From Nocardiopsis sp. JB363 (GTDB lineage Bacteria > Actinomycetota > Actinomycetes > Streptosporangiales > Streptosporangiaceae): a DNA stretch of 64,000 bases. Positions within the stretch are counted from its first letter, which is position 1, and every line of letters starts with the position of its first letter. A program made the position numbers and the translations under genes. Where the stretch lies: positions 62,001-126,000 of the forward strand of contig NZ_FRFF01000136.1 in NCBI RefSeq assembly GCF_900143625.1, read 5' to 3'. This document shows, one piece after another, positions 1-8,091 of the stretch. The notes below the pieces were generated by a model that was given only the letters and a program-made list of their open reading frames with translations, was not told where the DNA came from and searched no databases.

Positions 1-11
1 ACCAGGGACGA

Positions 12-1484
12 GTGTTCAAACGCTGCGGATGTCGGGATGAGAACTCCGGTCGGGCGTTGGGGGTGCGGTGTCCGAAGCTGCGCCGCCAGGGCGGGGCGTT
101 CAACCCCCGCCACGGTGACTGGGGTTACCAACTCGAACTACCCCGAGCCAGTGGGGGAAAGCGTCGTCAGGCCCGCCGCACCGGACTGGACAGCCAGGAA
201 CAGGCGTGGGAGGTGCTGGACCATCTCAAGGCTCTGCTGGAGTTGGCCGAAGGGGAAGGAGAGGTGGAGGTGCAGATCGCCGACCTGATCCAGAACGCGC
301 TCAAAGACCGAACCCGCTTCCCCTCGGTCGAGGAGGTGCGCAAGCGTCTGGGGACAGGGGCGGATGTGCGCAAGGAAGCCCCCACCGTGGGGGCCTACCT
401 GAAGGCGTGGATCCAGGCGAAGCCGGATCTGGCCGAGGGCACCCGCGCCTCCTACCAGGGGCACATCCGTAAATACCTGATCCCGCACTTGGGCAAGGTG
501 CGGTTGGACCGGCTCACCTCACGCCAGGTCGAGGCGATGTTCGACTCCATCGAGGCCGACAACGTCCACATCCTGGAATGCCGAGAGTCCGAGGATGCGA
601 AGGTGCGGGCCTCGGTCCGCAATCAGCGGGTGGTCTCGCTGTCCACTAAGCACCGAATCCGCGCCACCTTGCGCAGCGCGCTCTCGGACGCGGTACGCAA
701 CCCCGAGGAGCCGGTGAACATCAACGCGGCCTCCCACGCGAGGTTGCCGTCATGTCCGAGGAAGAAGCCGTTGGTGTGGACCCCGGGCCGGGTCCGTCAG
801 TGGGAGAAGGACGGCACCATCCCGGGGGAGGTGATGGTGTGGACTCCTGAGCAGACCCGCACCTTCCTCACCCATGCGCGGAAGTACGTGTGGTTGCACC
901 CGCTGTTCCACCTCATCGCCGTCAAAGGATTGCGTCGAGGTGAAGCGGTGGGCCTGCCCTGGTCGAACACCCGCCTCACCGATGGAGAGGCTGATATCCG
1001 TACCCAGGTGGTGCAGCTGTCCTGGCAGACCTTCACCTCTACTCCGAAGAGCGAGGCGGGCCAGCGCACCATCACCCTGGACACCGACACGGTGAAAGTG
1101 CTGCGGGGGTGGAAGAAGTTCCAGAACCAGGCCCGGCTCCAGGCGGGGCCGGAGTGGTCGGGTTCGGGGTTGGTGTTCACCCGCCAGGACGGGCAGGGGT
1201 GGCACCCCTCGCATGTGAGTGACTGGTTCGCCCGCATCGCGCGAGCGGCCGGACTCCCGCCGATCACGTTGCACGGGCTCCGCCACGGGGCGGCCTCGAT
1301 GGCCCTGGCGGCGGGAACGGACGTGAAGGTGGTCTCGGCCGAGTTGGGCCACTCCACGACCCATTTCACGCAGGACACCTACCAGACGGTGTTTCCCGAG
1401 GTGGCCAAAGCAGCGGCGGAGGCGACCGCCGCGTTGCTGCGAGGAACTTCGTCCCAGGTGAGCAATCTGGCCCCGGTGCGGTAG
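12..1484 (+). CDS. Tyrosine recombinase (phage/ICE-type integrase), 5' end probably outside window
   Basis: Site-specific recombinase of the actinobacterial integrase family that inserts or excises a mobile element. Seen: an N-terminal Cys-containing FKRCGCRDE patch, an Arg-rich arm-binding region, a SAM-like core-binding domain (about residues 125-260), then a catalytic domain. Numbering from the GTG at 12, the R-H-R-H-Y set is present: R308 in GLRRGE, H421 and R424 in HGLRH, H447 in LGHS, and Y457. The frame stays open to the window edge and relatives usually carry a few residues before FKRCGCRD, so the true start probably lies to the left. The stop at 1484 is followed by a hairpin and an att-like sequence, the usual layout when an integrase reads towards its own attachment site. 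The catalytic set is complete, so the enzyme looks intact. Confidence 0.93.
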   Translation: MFKRCGCRDENSGRALGVRCPKLRRQGGAFNPRHGDWGYQLELPRASGGKRRQARRTGLDSQEQAWEVLDHLKALLELAEGEGEVEVQIADLIQNALKDRTRFPSVEEVRKRLGTGADVRKEAPTVGAYLKAWIQAKPDLAEGTRASYQGHIRKYLIPHLGKVRLDRLTSRQVEAMFDSIEADNVHILECRESEDAKVRASVRNQRVVSLSTKHRIRATLRSALSDAVRNPEEPVNINAASHARLPSCPRKKPLVWTPGRVRQWEKDGTIPGEVMVWTPEQTRTFLTHARKYVWLHPLFHLIAVKGLRRGEAVGLPWSNTRLTDGEADIRTQVVQLSWQTFTSTPKSEAGQRTITLDTDTVKVLRGWKKFQNQARLQAGPEWSGSGLVFTRQDGQGWHPSHVSDWFARIARAAGLPPITLHGLRHGAASMALAAGTDVKVVSAELGHSTTHFTQDTYQTVFPEVAKAAAEATAALLRGTSSQVSNLAPVR

Positions 1485-1505
1485 CCGGTACCGCCGAGCA
1501 CACCA

Positions 1506-1524
1506 GGAGCCCTACAGGGGCTCC
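1506..1524 (+). terminator. Hairpin behind integrase
   Basis: A 7-bp perfect stem (1506-1512 with 1518-1524) and 5-nt loop lie 22 nt after the integrase stop. No T-run follows. A longer imperfect hairpin (CCCCAGG near 1527 with CCTGGGG near 1560) follows. It may be a terminator or part of an attachment region. Confidence 0.4.
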
Positions 1525-1590
1525 GGCCCCAGGTGAGGATACGGGTTCACCCGCCCTGGCCTGGGGTTTCCTCGTGGTCAGGGTGCGTTA

Positions 1591-1614
1591 ACCATCGGAT
1601 CAAAGGTCCGGTGC
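1591..1614 (-). other. tRNA anticodon-arm-like fragment, possible attachment-site relic
   Basis: This 24-nt stretch matches the anticodon arm of the tRNA-Arg at 5073-5096 at 20 of 24 positions, and all four differences are transitions. It lies about 107 nt after the integrase stop. A shared 10-mer CCTGGGGTTT precedes both copies (1560-1569 and 5032-5041). Tyrosine integrases commonly recombine within tRNA genes, so this may be an att core from a related tRNA. The similarity is short and chance is not excluded. Confidence 0.35.
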
Positions 1615-1780
1615 CGCAGTGCACACTCAGTGGTTTGCCTTGATTTCATATAGCTTTGCTCGAAAAATGTTGCTCACTCCAATTTATCGATCATCATTGT
1701 CAACATGAGGGTCTTCTCTGTTGGGAAACTGCCCGCCTTGGAGGAGTTCATGTCTTAGTAGCGATTGCCTGGTTGGGTGA

Positions 1781-2749
1781 GTGGGTGTCGTGGTGGATCT
1801 TGCAGATGCGTTCTTTCGAGGACGAAGCATTAATGCTAAATGGGGAATTAAAAACGAGGATGATTTGTGGAAGTGGATCCTGGAAGAGGGGTACTGCAAA
1901 GTGGCGAACTGGCACCTTGAGGGCGGGGAAAACTTGTTCTTTCGGGGCCAGGCAAATTCTGGCTTCGGTCTAACTTCTTCTCTTTATCGTAAATGTCGAT
2001 CTTTGCTCGAATCAAGAAGAGTCGAGGAGCGGGACCTCGAGCTTGCTGAGAGTTCAATAATGTGTCAGATGCGAAAGCAGGGAATCGGTCGCCGCATGAC
2101 CGACGGTCAGCTTCTGATGGTGCTGCAGCATCATGGCACTCCTACACGCTTGCTGGATGTTTGTGGCAGCCCATTTGAGAGCCTATTTTTTGCGGTCAAT
2201 GATCTACATCGGAAAGACGGGTGCCTTTTCTTGATTCATCCACATGGAGATGGTCAAGATAATGAACTTAGGCTCTGGGAGACCGAAAATCTACCATGGG
2301 CTGGCGGCAAAGATGGGGGGGTGGAAAAGTGGACATCTGCTGTATACCTGACCCCTCACAAATCACTCGACCCTAGGATGCATGCCCAGAATGGACAATT
2401 TTTAGTCGGAGGGCTTTCTCGAGTCTTTCCAGGTCAAAAAATGAGGCTGTCAGGGAATTTGTCTGCTCATGGAAATGGCGGCCCGAGAGTTCCGGTTGAG
2501 AATGTCCCTGATATATCTAGCTTGAATCTTAATTTCTTGAGGAGTAAAATTCATAGACCCAATTTAAGCTGGGGTGGAACTGCTTGGGTTTTGCTAGTGA
2601 AGGCCGATTGGAAGGAAGGTCTCATGGCAAGGCTTCAGGCCCATGAGCCTGAGATATCTTTCGATACAATGTATCCGCCGCTGGGAGAAGTTTCAAGGCT
2701 TGCAGATTTTATTGTCGATCGAATATTCATGCAGAATAATAATCATTGA
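1781..2749 (+). CDS. FRG-domain protein
   Basis: The product has the FRG domain, named for a Phe-Arg-Gly motif: FFRGQ at residues 53-57 and the second conserved block LQHHGTPTRLLDV near 115-127. The domain's biochemical role is not established, and it is frequent in mobile and accessory regions. The 322 residues contain no signal peptide and no membrane segment, so the protein is probably cytoplasmic. The GTG at 1781 directly follows an in-frame stop at 1778, so it is the earliest possible start; no clear ribosome binding site is visible. The gene is AT-richer than everything from 4.6 kb onward, with many A/T third positions, which points to horizontal acquisition. It lies between an integrase and a kinase-TPR gene on the opposite strand. 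A defence role is possible but is inference only. Confidence 0.8.
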   Translation: MGVVVDLADAFFRGRSINAKWGIKNEDDLWKWILEEGYCKVANWHLEGGENLFFRGQANSGFGLTSSLYRKCRSLLESRRVEERDLELAESSIMCQMRKQGIGRRMTDGQLLMVLQHHGTPTRLLDVCGSPFESLFFAVNDLHRKDGCLFLIHPHGDGQDNELRLWETENLPWAGGKDGGVEKWTSAVYLTPHKSLDPRMHAQNGQFLVGGLSRVFPGQKMRLSGNLSAHGNGGPRVPVENVPDISSLNLNFLRSKIHRPNLSWGGTAWVLLVKADWKEGLMARLQAHEPEISFDTMYPPLGEVSRLADFIVDRIFMQNNNH

Positions 2750-3100
2750 TGTGGCGACCTGAGGTTGGGGTTTGCCAGTGGCTGGTCGGCTCTCGAGGTG
2801 GTTTGTGGGCGTGGTTGATGAGGGATGTCCTCTAATGTGAGGATTTCGTACTGAAGCTCCTCAGAAGTGTGATTTCGGTGCCCGGGTCGATGTCTGATTT
2901 GCCCGCTCCTTTCGAAACACGAGCCTGCTTGTTATGCAGGATCCGAGAGTGGCTAAATGCGCGGATAAGGCCCTCGGTTCCATGGGATCTTTCTGGTCCT
3001 GGTCACTCCATGATATTCAGAGTCCGGTGGAGACTTCGAATCTAAGCTCTCACTTACTGTGCAGGGGGTGGTCGAACGAATCAAAGGTTCCAGGGCAGGG
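2750..3100. other. Gene-free stretch between convergent FRG and kinase-TPR genes
   Basis: Mixed-composition sequence between two convergent genes. I see no convincing coding frame, RNA gene or strong terminator hairpin. Confidence 0.5.
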
Positions 3101-4639
3101 TCATTCCTCAAGTAGTTCGTTCTGCCAGCGTTTCAGGAACCGTTGGCTGGCCTGTGTTTGGGAGTGGTCAGTGCCGAGCACTCGCGTCTGATCGTTTACC
3201 AGGGTTGAGAAAAGCTCGACGGCTTTAGCGGTGTCACCAGACATGTGCGTCCACACGGCGATTTTGAGGCGGGTGCCGAGGGTGTGGCGGTGATCGGGGC
3301 CCAGGACACGAGCGCGGTCGGGCAGGAGTTGTTGGTGATCCTCAAGAGCGGCCTCGAGGTTACCGGTTCGGGCCAAGTAACCGTTGATTGCCGCACGTAT
3401 TGTGAGGGTGTAGGGGTGGTCGACGCCGTAGACACGGATCATGTCGGGGAGGAGTTTTTGGTGTGCCTCGAGTGCGGTTTGGAGTTTCCCGGAATTACCG
3501 AGACAGAGGTAGAACTGCGTGCGAGCCTCGAGGGTGTGGGGGTGGTCGGCACCGTAGACACGGATCATGTCGGGGAGGAGCTGACGGAACCCATCCATTG
3601 CAGCCTTGTGCCTCCCGGTATGGTCCTGGCAGCGCGCGATGAGCTGGCGGATACGCAGAGTGTCCTTGTGATCGTCTCCCAAGGTCTGGCAGTACTGGGG
3701 GAGGAGTTGCTCCAAACCAGGAAGGGCAGATTCATACCTGCTCTGGTTGTAGAGCTTCCTGAACACGTTGAATCGCTCATCCAGGACCTCGGCGCTGACT
3801 ACGGATGCATGTGGGTACGGTGGCCAGGCCTGTGTGTCGACCTCGCTGAGGATGTCGATAACTTCGGCTAGAGCGGGACGTTTGGCCGGGTCGTGGTTCC
3901 AGCACCAGATGATCAGGTCACCTAGGTTTTCGGGCACCTCGTCGGGAATGGTCGGGGCGGGACCGATTAGGAGGCGCAAGGTGGCCACTATCGTGCGGGC
4001 TTGGAAGGGATTGGTCCCAGTCGCGGCAAAGTACAGCACGGTTCCCAGGCTGAAGACATCGACGGCTGGTTCTGGGAGCTTACCCTCGGCCTGCTCGGGG
4101 GCCATGTAGGCGGGGGTGCCCATTAGGGCGCCGGAATGGGTGATGCGGGTGTCCTCTGGGGGGCGCGCGATTCCGAAGTCGATGATGCGCGGCCCGTCCT
4201 CAGCCATGATGATGTTGGCAGGTTTGAGGTCGCGATGCACTAGGCCGTGTTCGTGTACAGCTTCCAGCCCTTCGGCGAGTCCTGCAGCGAGAACCTGCAG
4301 GGAGCTCTCTGGGAGCGGGCCGTGTGCGGTCACAGCCTGCTGGAGGGAGGGGCCAGGGATGTAGGCGCTGGTGATCCAAGGTTCTTCGGCTGTGGTATTA
4401 GCGTCTACGACCTGCGCGGTGTGGAAGCCGCCCACCCTATGGGCGGCTTCCACTTCGCGGGTGAAACGGATACGGAAGCCGGTGTCATTTGCATATTCAG
4501 GACGGATGACCTTGACGACAACAGGTCTGCCACCCGGGGTGCGCGCAAGGTAGACCTGCCCCATACCACCGATGCCGAGGCGTGCTTTGAGGCGATAGCG
4601 GCCTATGTGTGAGGGGTCAGTCGGCTGCAAGGGCTTCAA
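3101..4639 (-). CDS. Soluble Ser/Thr protein kinase with C-terminal TPR array
   Basis: Hanks-type kinase. Seen: glycine loop GIGGMGQV near 22-29, ATP lysine K43, catalytic HRDLKPAN from 135, and DFG at 154-156, so the active site is intact. Residues about 285-505 form a TPR array of roughly 42-residue units, marked five times by variants of GxDHxxTL (GDDHKDTL, GADHPHTL, GVDHPYTL, GPDHRHTL, GTDHSQTQ). Such arrays usually bind partner proteins. There is no transmembrane segment, unlike the two kinases at 14.9-19.2 kb, so it is probably cytosolic. The start appears to be TTG at 4639; no strong ribosome binding site is seen. Two of the repeats are almost identical in DNA (29 shared bases, around 3425-3453 and 3560-3588), which suggests recent repeat duplication. 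It sits in the accessory strip beside the FRG gene. Confidence 0.88.
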   Translation of the reverse strand: MKPLQPTDPSHIGRYRLKARLGIGGMGQVYLARTPGGRPVVVKVIRPEYANDTGFRIRFTREVEAAHRVGGFHTAQVVDANTTAEEPWITSAYIPGPSLQQAVTAHGPLPESSLQVLAAGLAEGLEAVHEHGLVHRDLKPANIIMAEDGPRIIDFGIARPPEDTRITHSGALMGTPAYMAPEQAEGKLPEPAVDVFSLGTVLYFAATGTNPFQARTIVATLRLLIGPAPTIPDEVPENLGDLIIWCWNHDPAKRPALAEVIDILSEVDTQAWPPYPHASVVSAEVLDERFNVFRKLYNQSRYESALPGLEQLLPQYCQTLGDDHKDTLRIRQLIARCQDHTGRHKAAMDGFRQLLPDMIRVYGADHPHTLEARTQFYLCLGNSGKLQTALEAHQKLLPDMIRVYGVDHPYTLTIRAAINGYLARTGNLEAALEDHQQLLPDRARVLGPDHRHTLGTRLKIAVWTHMSGDTAKAVELFSTLVNDQTRVLGTDHSQTQASQRFLKRWQNELLEE

Positions 4640-5043
4640 CCTTGGCTCGCTTTCCTTGAGGGCTGGCCGTGGTCGTCTCGGTGAGGCTGTTCGGGGCGAG
4701 CCTACGCCAGGGCCTTATCTGGCGAAGGATTCAACGGCTGACACTCTGGGGCAGTACCACTGGGGAAGCGGGCGCAGGTTTGTAGGGACAGGGCGTTACA
4801 GTGTCGGTTCCGTGCCCGGGGTGCGTTGGGCATAGCTGCGCGGACGTTAGGGCGACTGTGGGGCGAAGGCGGGCGCACAGAGGGCCGCCCCACAGGGTCA
4901 CAGGGCGGCAAAGTGCTCCGGGAGATCCATCCCCACCTGCACCCACCTTGTACTGGGGAGCACACGAGGAGCACACATGGGCCCCAAACGCCGCGAGGAC
5001 CTCTTCCGAGGTCCTCATGCACCCCGTCTGACCTGGGGTTTTG
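4640..5043. other. Gene-free stretch between kinase-TPR gene and tRNA-Arg
   Basis: No supported gene. It contains a tandem GAGCACAC pair near 4958-4975, a 9-bp perfect hairpin at 4995-5016 and a CCCC/GGGG hairpin followed by TTTT at 5022-5042. The stretch lies on the 3' side of the tRNA, the usual insertion side for integrative elements. Confidence 0.5.
4995..5016. terminator. Perfect 9-bp hairpin downstream of tRNA-Arg
   Basis: GAGGACCTC at 4995-5003 pairs with GAGGTCCTC at 5008-5016 across a TTCC loop. It lies about 30 nt past the encoded CCA of the tRNA and could end its transcription. Confidence 0.5.
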
Positions 5044-5119
5044 TGGCGCACCCGGCAGGATTCGAACCTGCGACCGTCGGATTAGAAGTCCGGTGCTCTA
5101 TCCACTGAGCTACGGGTGC
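5044..5119 (-). tRNA. tRNA-Arg (anticodon TCT), CCA encoded
   Basis: Read on the minus strand from 5119, it folds as a cloverleaf: acceptor GCACCCG/CGGGTGC, D arm GCTC/GAGC, anticodon loop CTTCTAA (TCT, decoding AGA) and T arm GCAGG-TTCGAAT-CCTGC. The discriminator G is at 5047 and the CCA is encoded at 5044-5046. Position 27-43 would be a C-A mismatch at the end of the anticodon stem. It sits at the edge of the accessory strip and may be an integration site. Confidence 0.95.
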
Positions 5120-5441
5120 TCGCTTTGGTTGTGGCCTGACGTCGCTGGGCGTGGTCAGGGTGTGACGCTTGGTGGGGTGGTGCGGCGGTCCTATGGGTGG
5201 GTGGTTCGGGGCAGTGGCGTCCCGGGCAGACATTCTAGGGTATTCGTCAGATGTCGCTCACGGGAGGGCAAAGCCTCACCAACTACGGTGATTCGCAGTT
5301 GCGTCTCATTACCACGCGCGCTCCACCAAATCGGTCGCTATGGGCGTCGAGCCCCACGTTACCCGTGATTAACCCCGGGTGCGCCGCTGTGCGGTCGGTG
5401 TTTCGCGAACTGGCCGCCCCGGCGCGGGGCGGCCAGGAGGG
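5120..5441. other. Gene-free stretch between tRNA-Arg and micro-gene
   Basis: No supported coding sequence. A GGGTAT hexamer occurs near 5237-5242 with no gene behind it. No cobalamin riboswitch elements (B12 box) were recognised here or directly before cobD. Confidence 0.45.
5410..5436 (-). terminator. Strong GC hairpin behind 18-codon micro-gene
   Basis: An 11-bp perfect stem (5410-5420 with 5426-5436, loop GGCGC) begins 5 nt after the micro-gene stop, reading leftward. Confidence 0.65.
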
Positions 5442-5498
5442 TCAGAAGACCCACCATTGACCTGCCAGGATCATCAGTGATGCCACCGCGAACAGCAT
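5442..5498 (-). CDS. Candidate 18-aa membrane microprotein
   Basis: A minus-strand ATG at 5498 opens an 18-codon frame, MLFAVASLMILAGQWWVF, ending in TGA at 5442. A purine-rich ribosome binding site, GGGAGAGGGGA, lies just upstream and a strong terminator hairpin follows 5 nt after the stop. The peptide would form one hydrophobic helix with an aromatic end, so the membrane is the likely location. Ribosome binding site, ORF and terminator together look like a stand-alone transcription unit, divergent from cobD. I do not recognise the family, and an ORF this short could arise by chance, so conservation is the needed test. Confidence 0.45.
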   Translation of the reverse strand: MLFAVASLMILAGQWWVF

Positions 5499-5594
5499 GC
5501 GCTCCCCTCTCCCTCGACTCTAGGGCCTCTAGGTGTATGGGCCATTGCATTGCGTGGCAAACCCCGGTTTACCGCGGTTTGGACACCCTCGTAG

Positions 5595-6491
5595 GTGCTG
5601 TTGACTGAAGGGGTGAAACGGGGACTGATCGCGGGATTCGTGCTGGACAGGCTGGTGCCGGACCCCCGGAGGGGGCATCCGGTGGCGCTCTTCGGAGCGG
5701 CCGCCGGGTGGTGTGAACGTCGACTTTACCGGGACTCCGTGGCGGCGGGCGCTCTGTTCGTGGGGGTGTCCGTGCTGCCGATGGTGACGGTGGGTTCGCG
5801 GTTGCGGGGCCCGGTGCCCGTGGCACTCGCGACCTGGGCGGTCCTGGGCGGCAGCATGCTGGGTCGAGAGGCCGAACGGGTCGCCGACGCCTTGGAGCGT
5901 GGGGACCTGGACGGTGCGCGCACGTTGGTCCGTGGGTTGTGCGGGCGTGAGGTCGATGACCTGGACGCGGGCGGGGTGGCGCGGGCAGTGGTCGAGTCGG
6001 TCGCGGAGAACACCTCGGACGCCGTGGTGGGCCCGCTGTTGTGGGGTGCGCTGTGCGGCCCCGCCGGGTTGGTGGGGTTTCGGGCGGTCAACACCCTGGA
6101 CGCCATGGTCGGGTATCGCGATGACAGGTACGAACGGTTCGGCAAGGTCGCCGCGCGCTCGGACGACGTGGCCGGTTGGGCTCCGTCGAGGTTGACCGCG
6201 TTGTTGGCGGTGGCCGCGGCTCCGGTGGTGGGTGGGAGCCCCGGTCGGGCGTGGCGGGTGTGGCGGCGGGACCATGGCGCGCATCCGAGCCCGAACGCCG
6301 GGCAGTGCGAGGCCGCGTTCGCGGGTGCCCTGGGTCTTAGGTTGGGCGGCACGAACGTGTACGGGGATCGGGTGGAGCACCGACCGGTGATGGGGGAGGG
6401 GGCCGAGCCGGCCGTGGTGGACATCCGGCGGGCGGTGCGTCTGGCACGCGTGGTGAACCTGGGCGCGTTGTTGGCGGCGGTGGCCCGATGA
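5595..6491 (+). CDS. cobD: Adenosylcobinamide-phosphate synthase CobD/CbiB
   Basis: Polytopic membrane enzyme that attaches aminopropanol (or its phosphate) to adenosylcobyric acid late in cobalamin synthesis. Seen: the family motif ENTSDAVVGPLLWGA near residues 136-150, the FRAVNTLDAMVGY block, and hydrophobic helices at about 48-66, 74-90 and 200-215. Length (298 aa) is normal. The start is uncertain: GTG at 5595 gives a full-length N terminus, while GTG at 5613 is equally in frame, and neither has a clean ribosome binding site. The stop overlaps the cobQ start as ATGA, so the two are translationally coupled. Its usual substrate is made by the product of the next gene. Confidence 0.93.
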   Translation: MLLTEGVKRGLIAGFVLDRLVPDPRRGHPVALFGAAAGWCERRLYRDSVAAGALFVGVSVLPMVTVGSRLRGPVPVALATWAVLGGSMLGREAERVADALERGDLDGARTLVRGLCGREVDDLDAGGVARAVVESVAENTSDAVVGPLLWGALCGPAGLVGFRAVNTLDAMVGYRDDRYERFGKVAARSDDVAGWAPSRLTALLAVAAAPVVGGSPGRAWRVWRRDHGAHPSPNAGQCEAAFAGALGLRLGGTNVYGDRVEHRPVMGEGAEPAVVDIRRAVRLARVVNLGALLAAVAR

Positions 6492-7960
6492 ACGCGATCC
6501 TGGTCGCCGGCACCACATCGGACGCCGGCAAGAGTGTGGTCACGGCGGGGTTGTGCCGGTGGCTGGCCCGGCAGGGAGTGCACGTCGCCCCGTTCAAGGC
6601 GCAGAACATGTCGTTGAACTCCGTGGTGACGCCGGACGGCGCGGAGATCGGCCGGGCTCAGGCGATGCAGGCCGCCGCCTGTGGGATCGAACCCACCGCC
6701 GACATGAATCCGGTGCTGCTCAAGCCCGGGGCGGGCGGAAGCCAGGTGGTGATCGATGGCCGGGCGGTCGGGGAGGTCGACGCCTTGGGCTACGGCGCCA
6801 TGCGCGAACGCATGCGCGCCGCTTCCCTGGCGGGCCTGGCCCGGCTACGTGAACGCTACGACGTGGTGGTGTGCGAGGGGGCGGGCAGCCCGGCCGAGAT
6901 CAATCTGCGGACCGGCGACATCGCGAACATGGGGCTGGCGCGCGCCGCCGATCTGCCCGTGGTGGTGGTCGGTGACATCGACCGCGGTGGGGTGTTCGCG
7001 TCGATGTTCGGAACGTTGGCGTTGTTGGATGCGGAGGACCAGGCGCTGGTCGCGGGCTTGGTCGTGAACAAGTTCCGGGGTGACCGGTCGCTGTTGGAGC
7101 CGGGTTTGGAGATGCTGCGGAACCTGACCGGCCGCCCGGTGTTGGGGGTCCTGCCGTGGCTGGACGGCCTCTGGTTGGACGTGGAGGATTCCCTGGCGCT
7201 GAGCGTGGACAGGGGCCCCATGGCGCCGCCGCTCGCCCGCACTCTGCGGGTCGCGGTGGTGCGGCTGCCCCGGATCAGCAACTTCACCGACATCGATGCC
7301 TTGGCGGTGGAGCCGGGGGTGGACGTGCGGTTCGTGACCTCCGCGGCGGAGGCCGCCGATGCCGACCTGGTGGTGCTGCCGGGCAGCCGGGCGACCGTGC
7401 GGGATCTCGCCTGGGTACGTGAGCGCGGCATCGATCGTGTGTTGTCGGATCGGCCCGTGTTGGGGATCTGTGGCGGCTACCAGATGTTGGCGGAGTCCAT
7501 CCGGGATGAGGTGGAGTCGGACGCCGGTTCGGTGCCGGGGTTGGGTCTGCTGCCCACGACGGTGGAGTTCGCGGCGGAGAAGACGTTGGGGCGTCCGGTG
7601 GGGGAGGCCTACGGGCAGCGTGTGGAGGCCTACGAGATCCACCAGGGCCGAGTAACGGTGCACGGAGGAGAGCCGTTCCTGGACGGTTGCCGGCGTGGCC
7701 GCGTATGGGGGACCACGTGGCACGGCGCTCTGGAGAACGACGGGTTCCGCCGCGCCTTCCTGACCGAGGTGGCGCGCGTGGCGGGTCGGGACTTCGTGGT
7801 GGCGCCGGGTACGGACTTCGCGGCCGCTCGTGGGGAACGGCTGGACGCGTTGGGGGATCTGGTGGCGGAACACCTGGACACCGACACGGTGTGGCGGCTG
7901 CTGCGAGAGGGTGCACCGAAGGGGTTGCCCTTCGTTCCGCCCGGAGCGCCGCCGGCGTGA
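6488..7960 (+). CDS. cobQ: Adenosylcobyric acid synthase CobQ (glutamine-hydrolysing)
   Basis: Amidates four peripheral carboxylates of adenosylcobyrinic acid a,c-diamide, using glutamine and ATP. Seen: N-terminal P-loop-like GTTSDAGKS (residues 8-16), the KAQNMSLNS block near 38-46, and a C-terminal class I amidotransferase-like domain with nucleophile Cys in LGICGGYQM (about 322) and a partner His in WHGALENDGF (about 415). Length of 490 aa fits the family. The ATG at 6488 overlaps the cobD stop (ATGA). The gene is followed by a hairpin within a GGTACC repeat array. Confidence 0.96.
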   Translation: MNAILVAGTTSDAGKSVVTAGLCRWLARQGVHVAPFKAQNMSLNSVVTPDGAEIGRAQAMQAAACGIEPTADMNPVLLKPGAGGSQVVIDGRAVGEVDALGYGAMRERMRAASLAGLARLRERYDVVVCEGAGSPAEINLRTGDIANMGLARAADLPVVVVGDIDRGGVFASMFGTLALLDAEDQALVAGLVVNKFRGDRSLLEPGLEMLRNLTGRPVLGVLPWLDGLWLDVEDSLALSVDRGPMAPPLARTLRVAVVRLPRISNFTDIDALAVEPGVDVRFVTSAAEAADADLVVLPGSRATVRDLAWVRERGIDRVLSDRPVLGICGGYQMLAESIRDEVESDAGSVPGLGLLPTTVEFAAEKTLGRPVGEAYGQRVEAYEIHQGRVTVHGGEPFLDGCRRGRVWGTTWHGALENDGFRRAFLTEVARVAGRDFVVAPGTDFAAARGERLDALGDLVAEHLDTDTVWRLLREGAPKGLPFVPPGAPPA

Positions 7961-7966
7961 ACCGGG

Positions 7967-8049
7967 GCGGTACCTCCGGTCTCGGGCGGTACCCCTGGTC
8001 TCGAACCGTACCCCGGCCTTGGGCGGTACCCCCCAATTCGGGGGGTACC
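7967..8049. repeat. Five-unit tandem array of 19-bp GGTACC repeats
   Basis: GGTACC cores (one variant CGTACC) begin at 7969, 7988, 8007, 8025 and 8044, a period of 19, 19, 18 and 19 bp. The flanks are related (GGC before, CC plus GGTCTCG-like after). The regular two-turn spacing puts each palindromic core on the same DNA face. The array lies wholly between cobQ and the converging membrane-protein gene. Confidence 0.75.
8025..8049. terminator. Ten-bp perfect hairpin behind cobQ
   Basis: GGTACCCCCC (8025-8034) pairs with GGGGGGTACC (8040-8049) over a 5-nt AATTC loop. It is formed by the last two units of the repeat array and probably ends cobQ transcription. Confidence 0.6.
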
Positions 8050-8091
8050 CCCCGCGCAGAAAGGTGCCCTCATGTCCGGGGCCGCCCGTGT

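Larger units (their letters stand above)
1485..1780. other. Intergenic stretch between integrase and FRG gene
   Basis: Apart from the hairpins and the tRNA-like fragment, no gene is supported. Composition shifts from GC-rich to clearly AT-richer at about 1620, which marks a sequence boundary. Confidence 0.5.

Noticed and set aside
2934..3191. 85-codon open frame between FRG and kinase genes
   Set aside because: Overlaps the kinase 3' end, no ribosome binding site, no family-like pattern.
5499..5594. Cobalamin riboswitch before cobD
   Set aside because: No B12 box and too little leader length; not recognised before cobC or cysG either.
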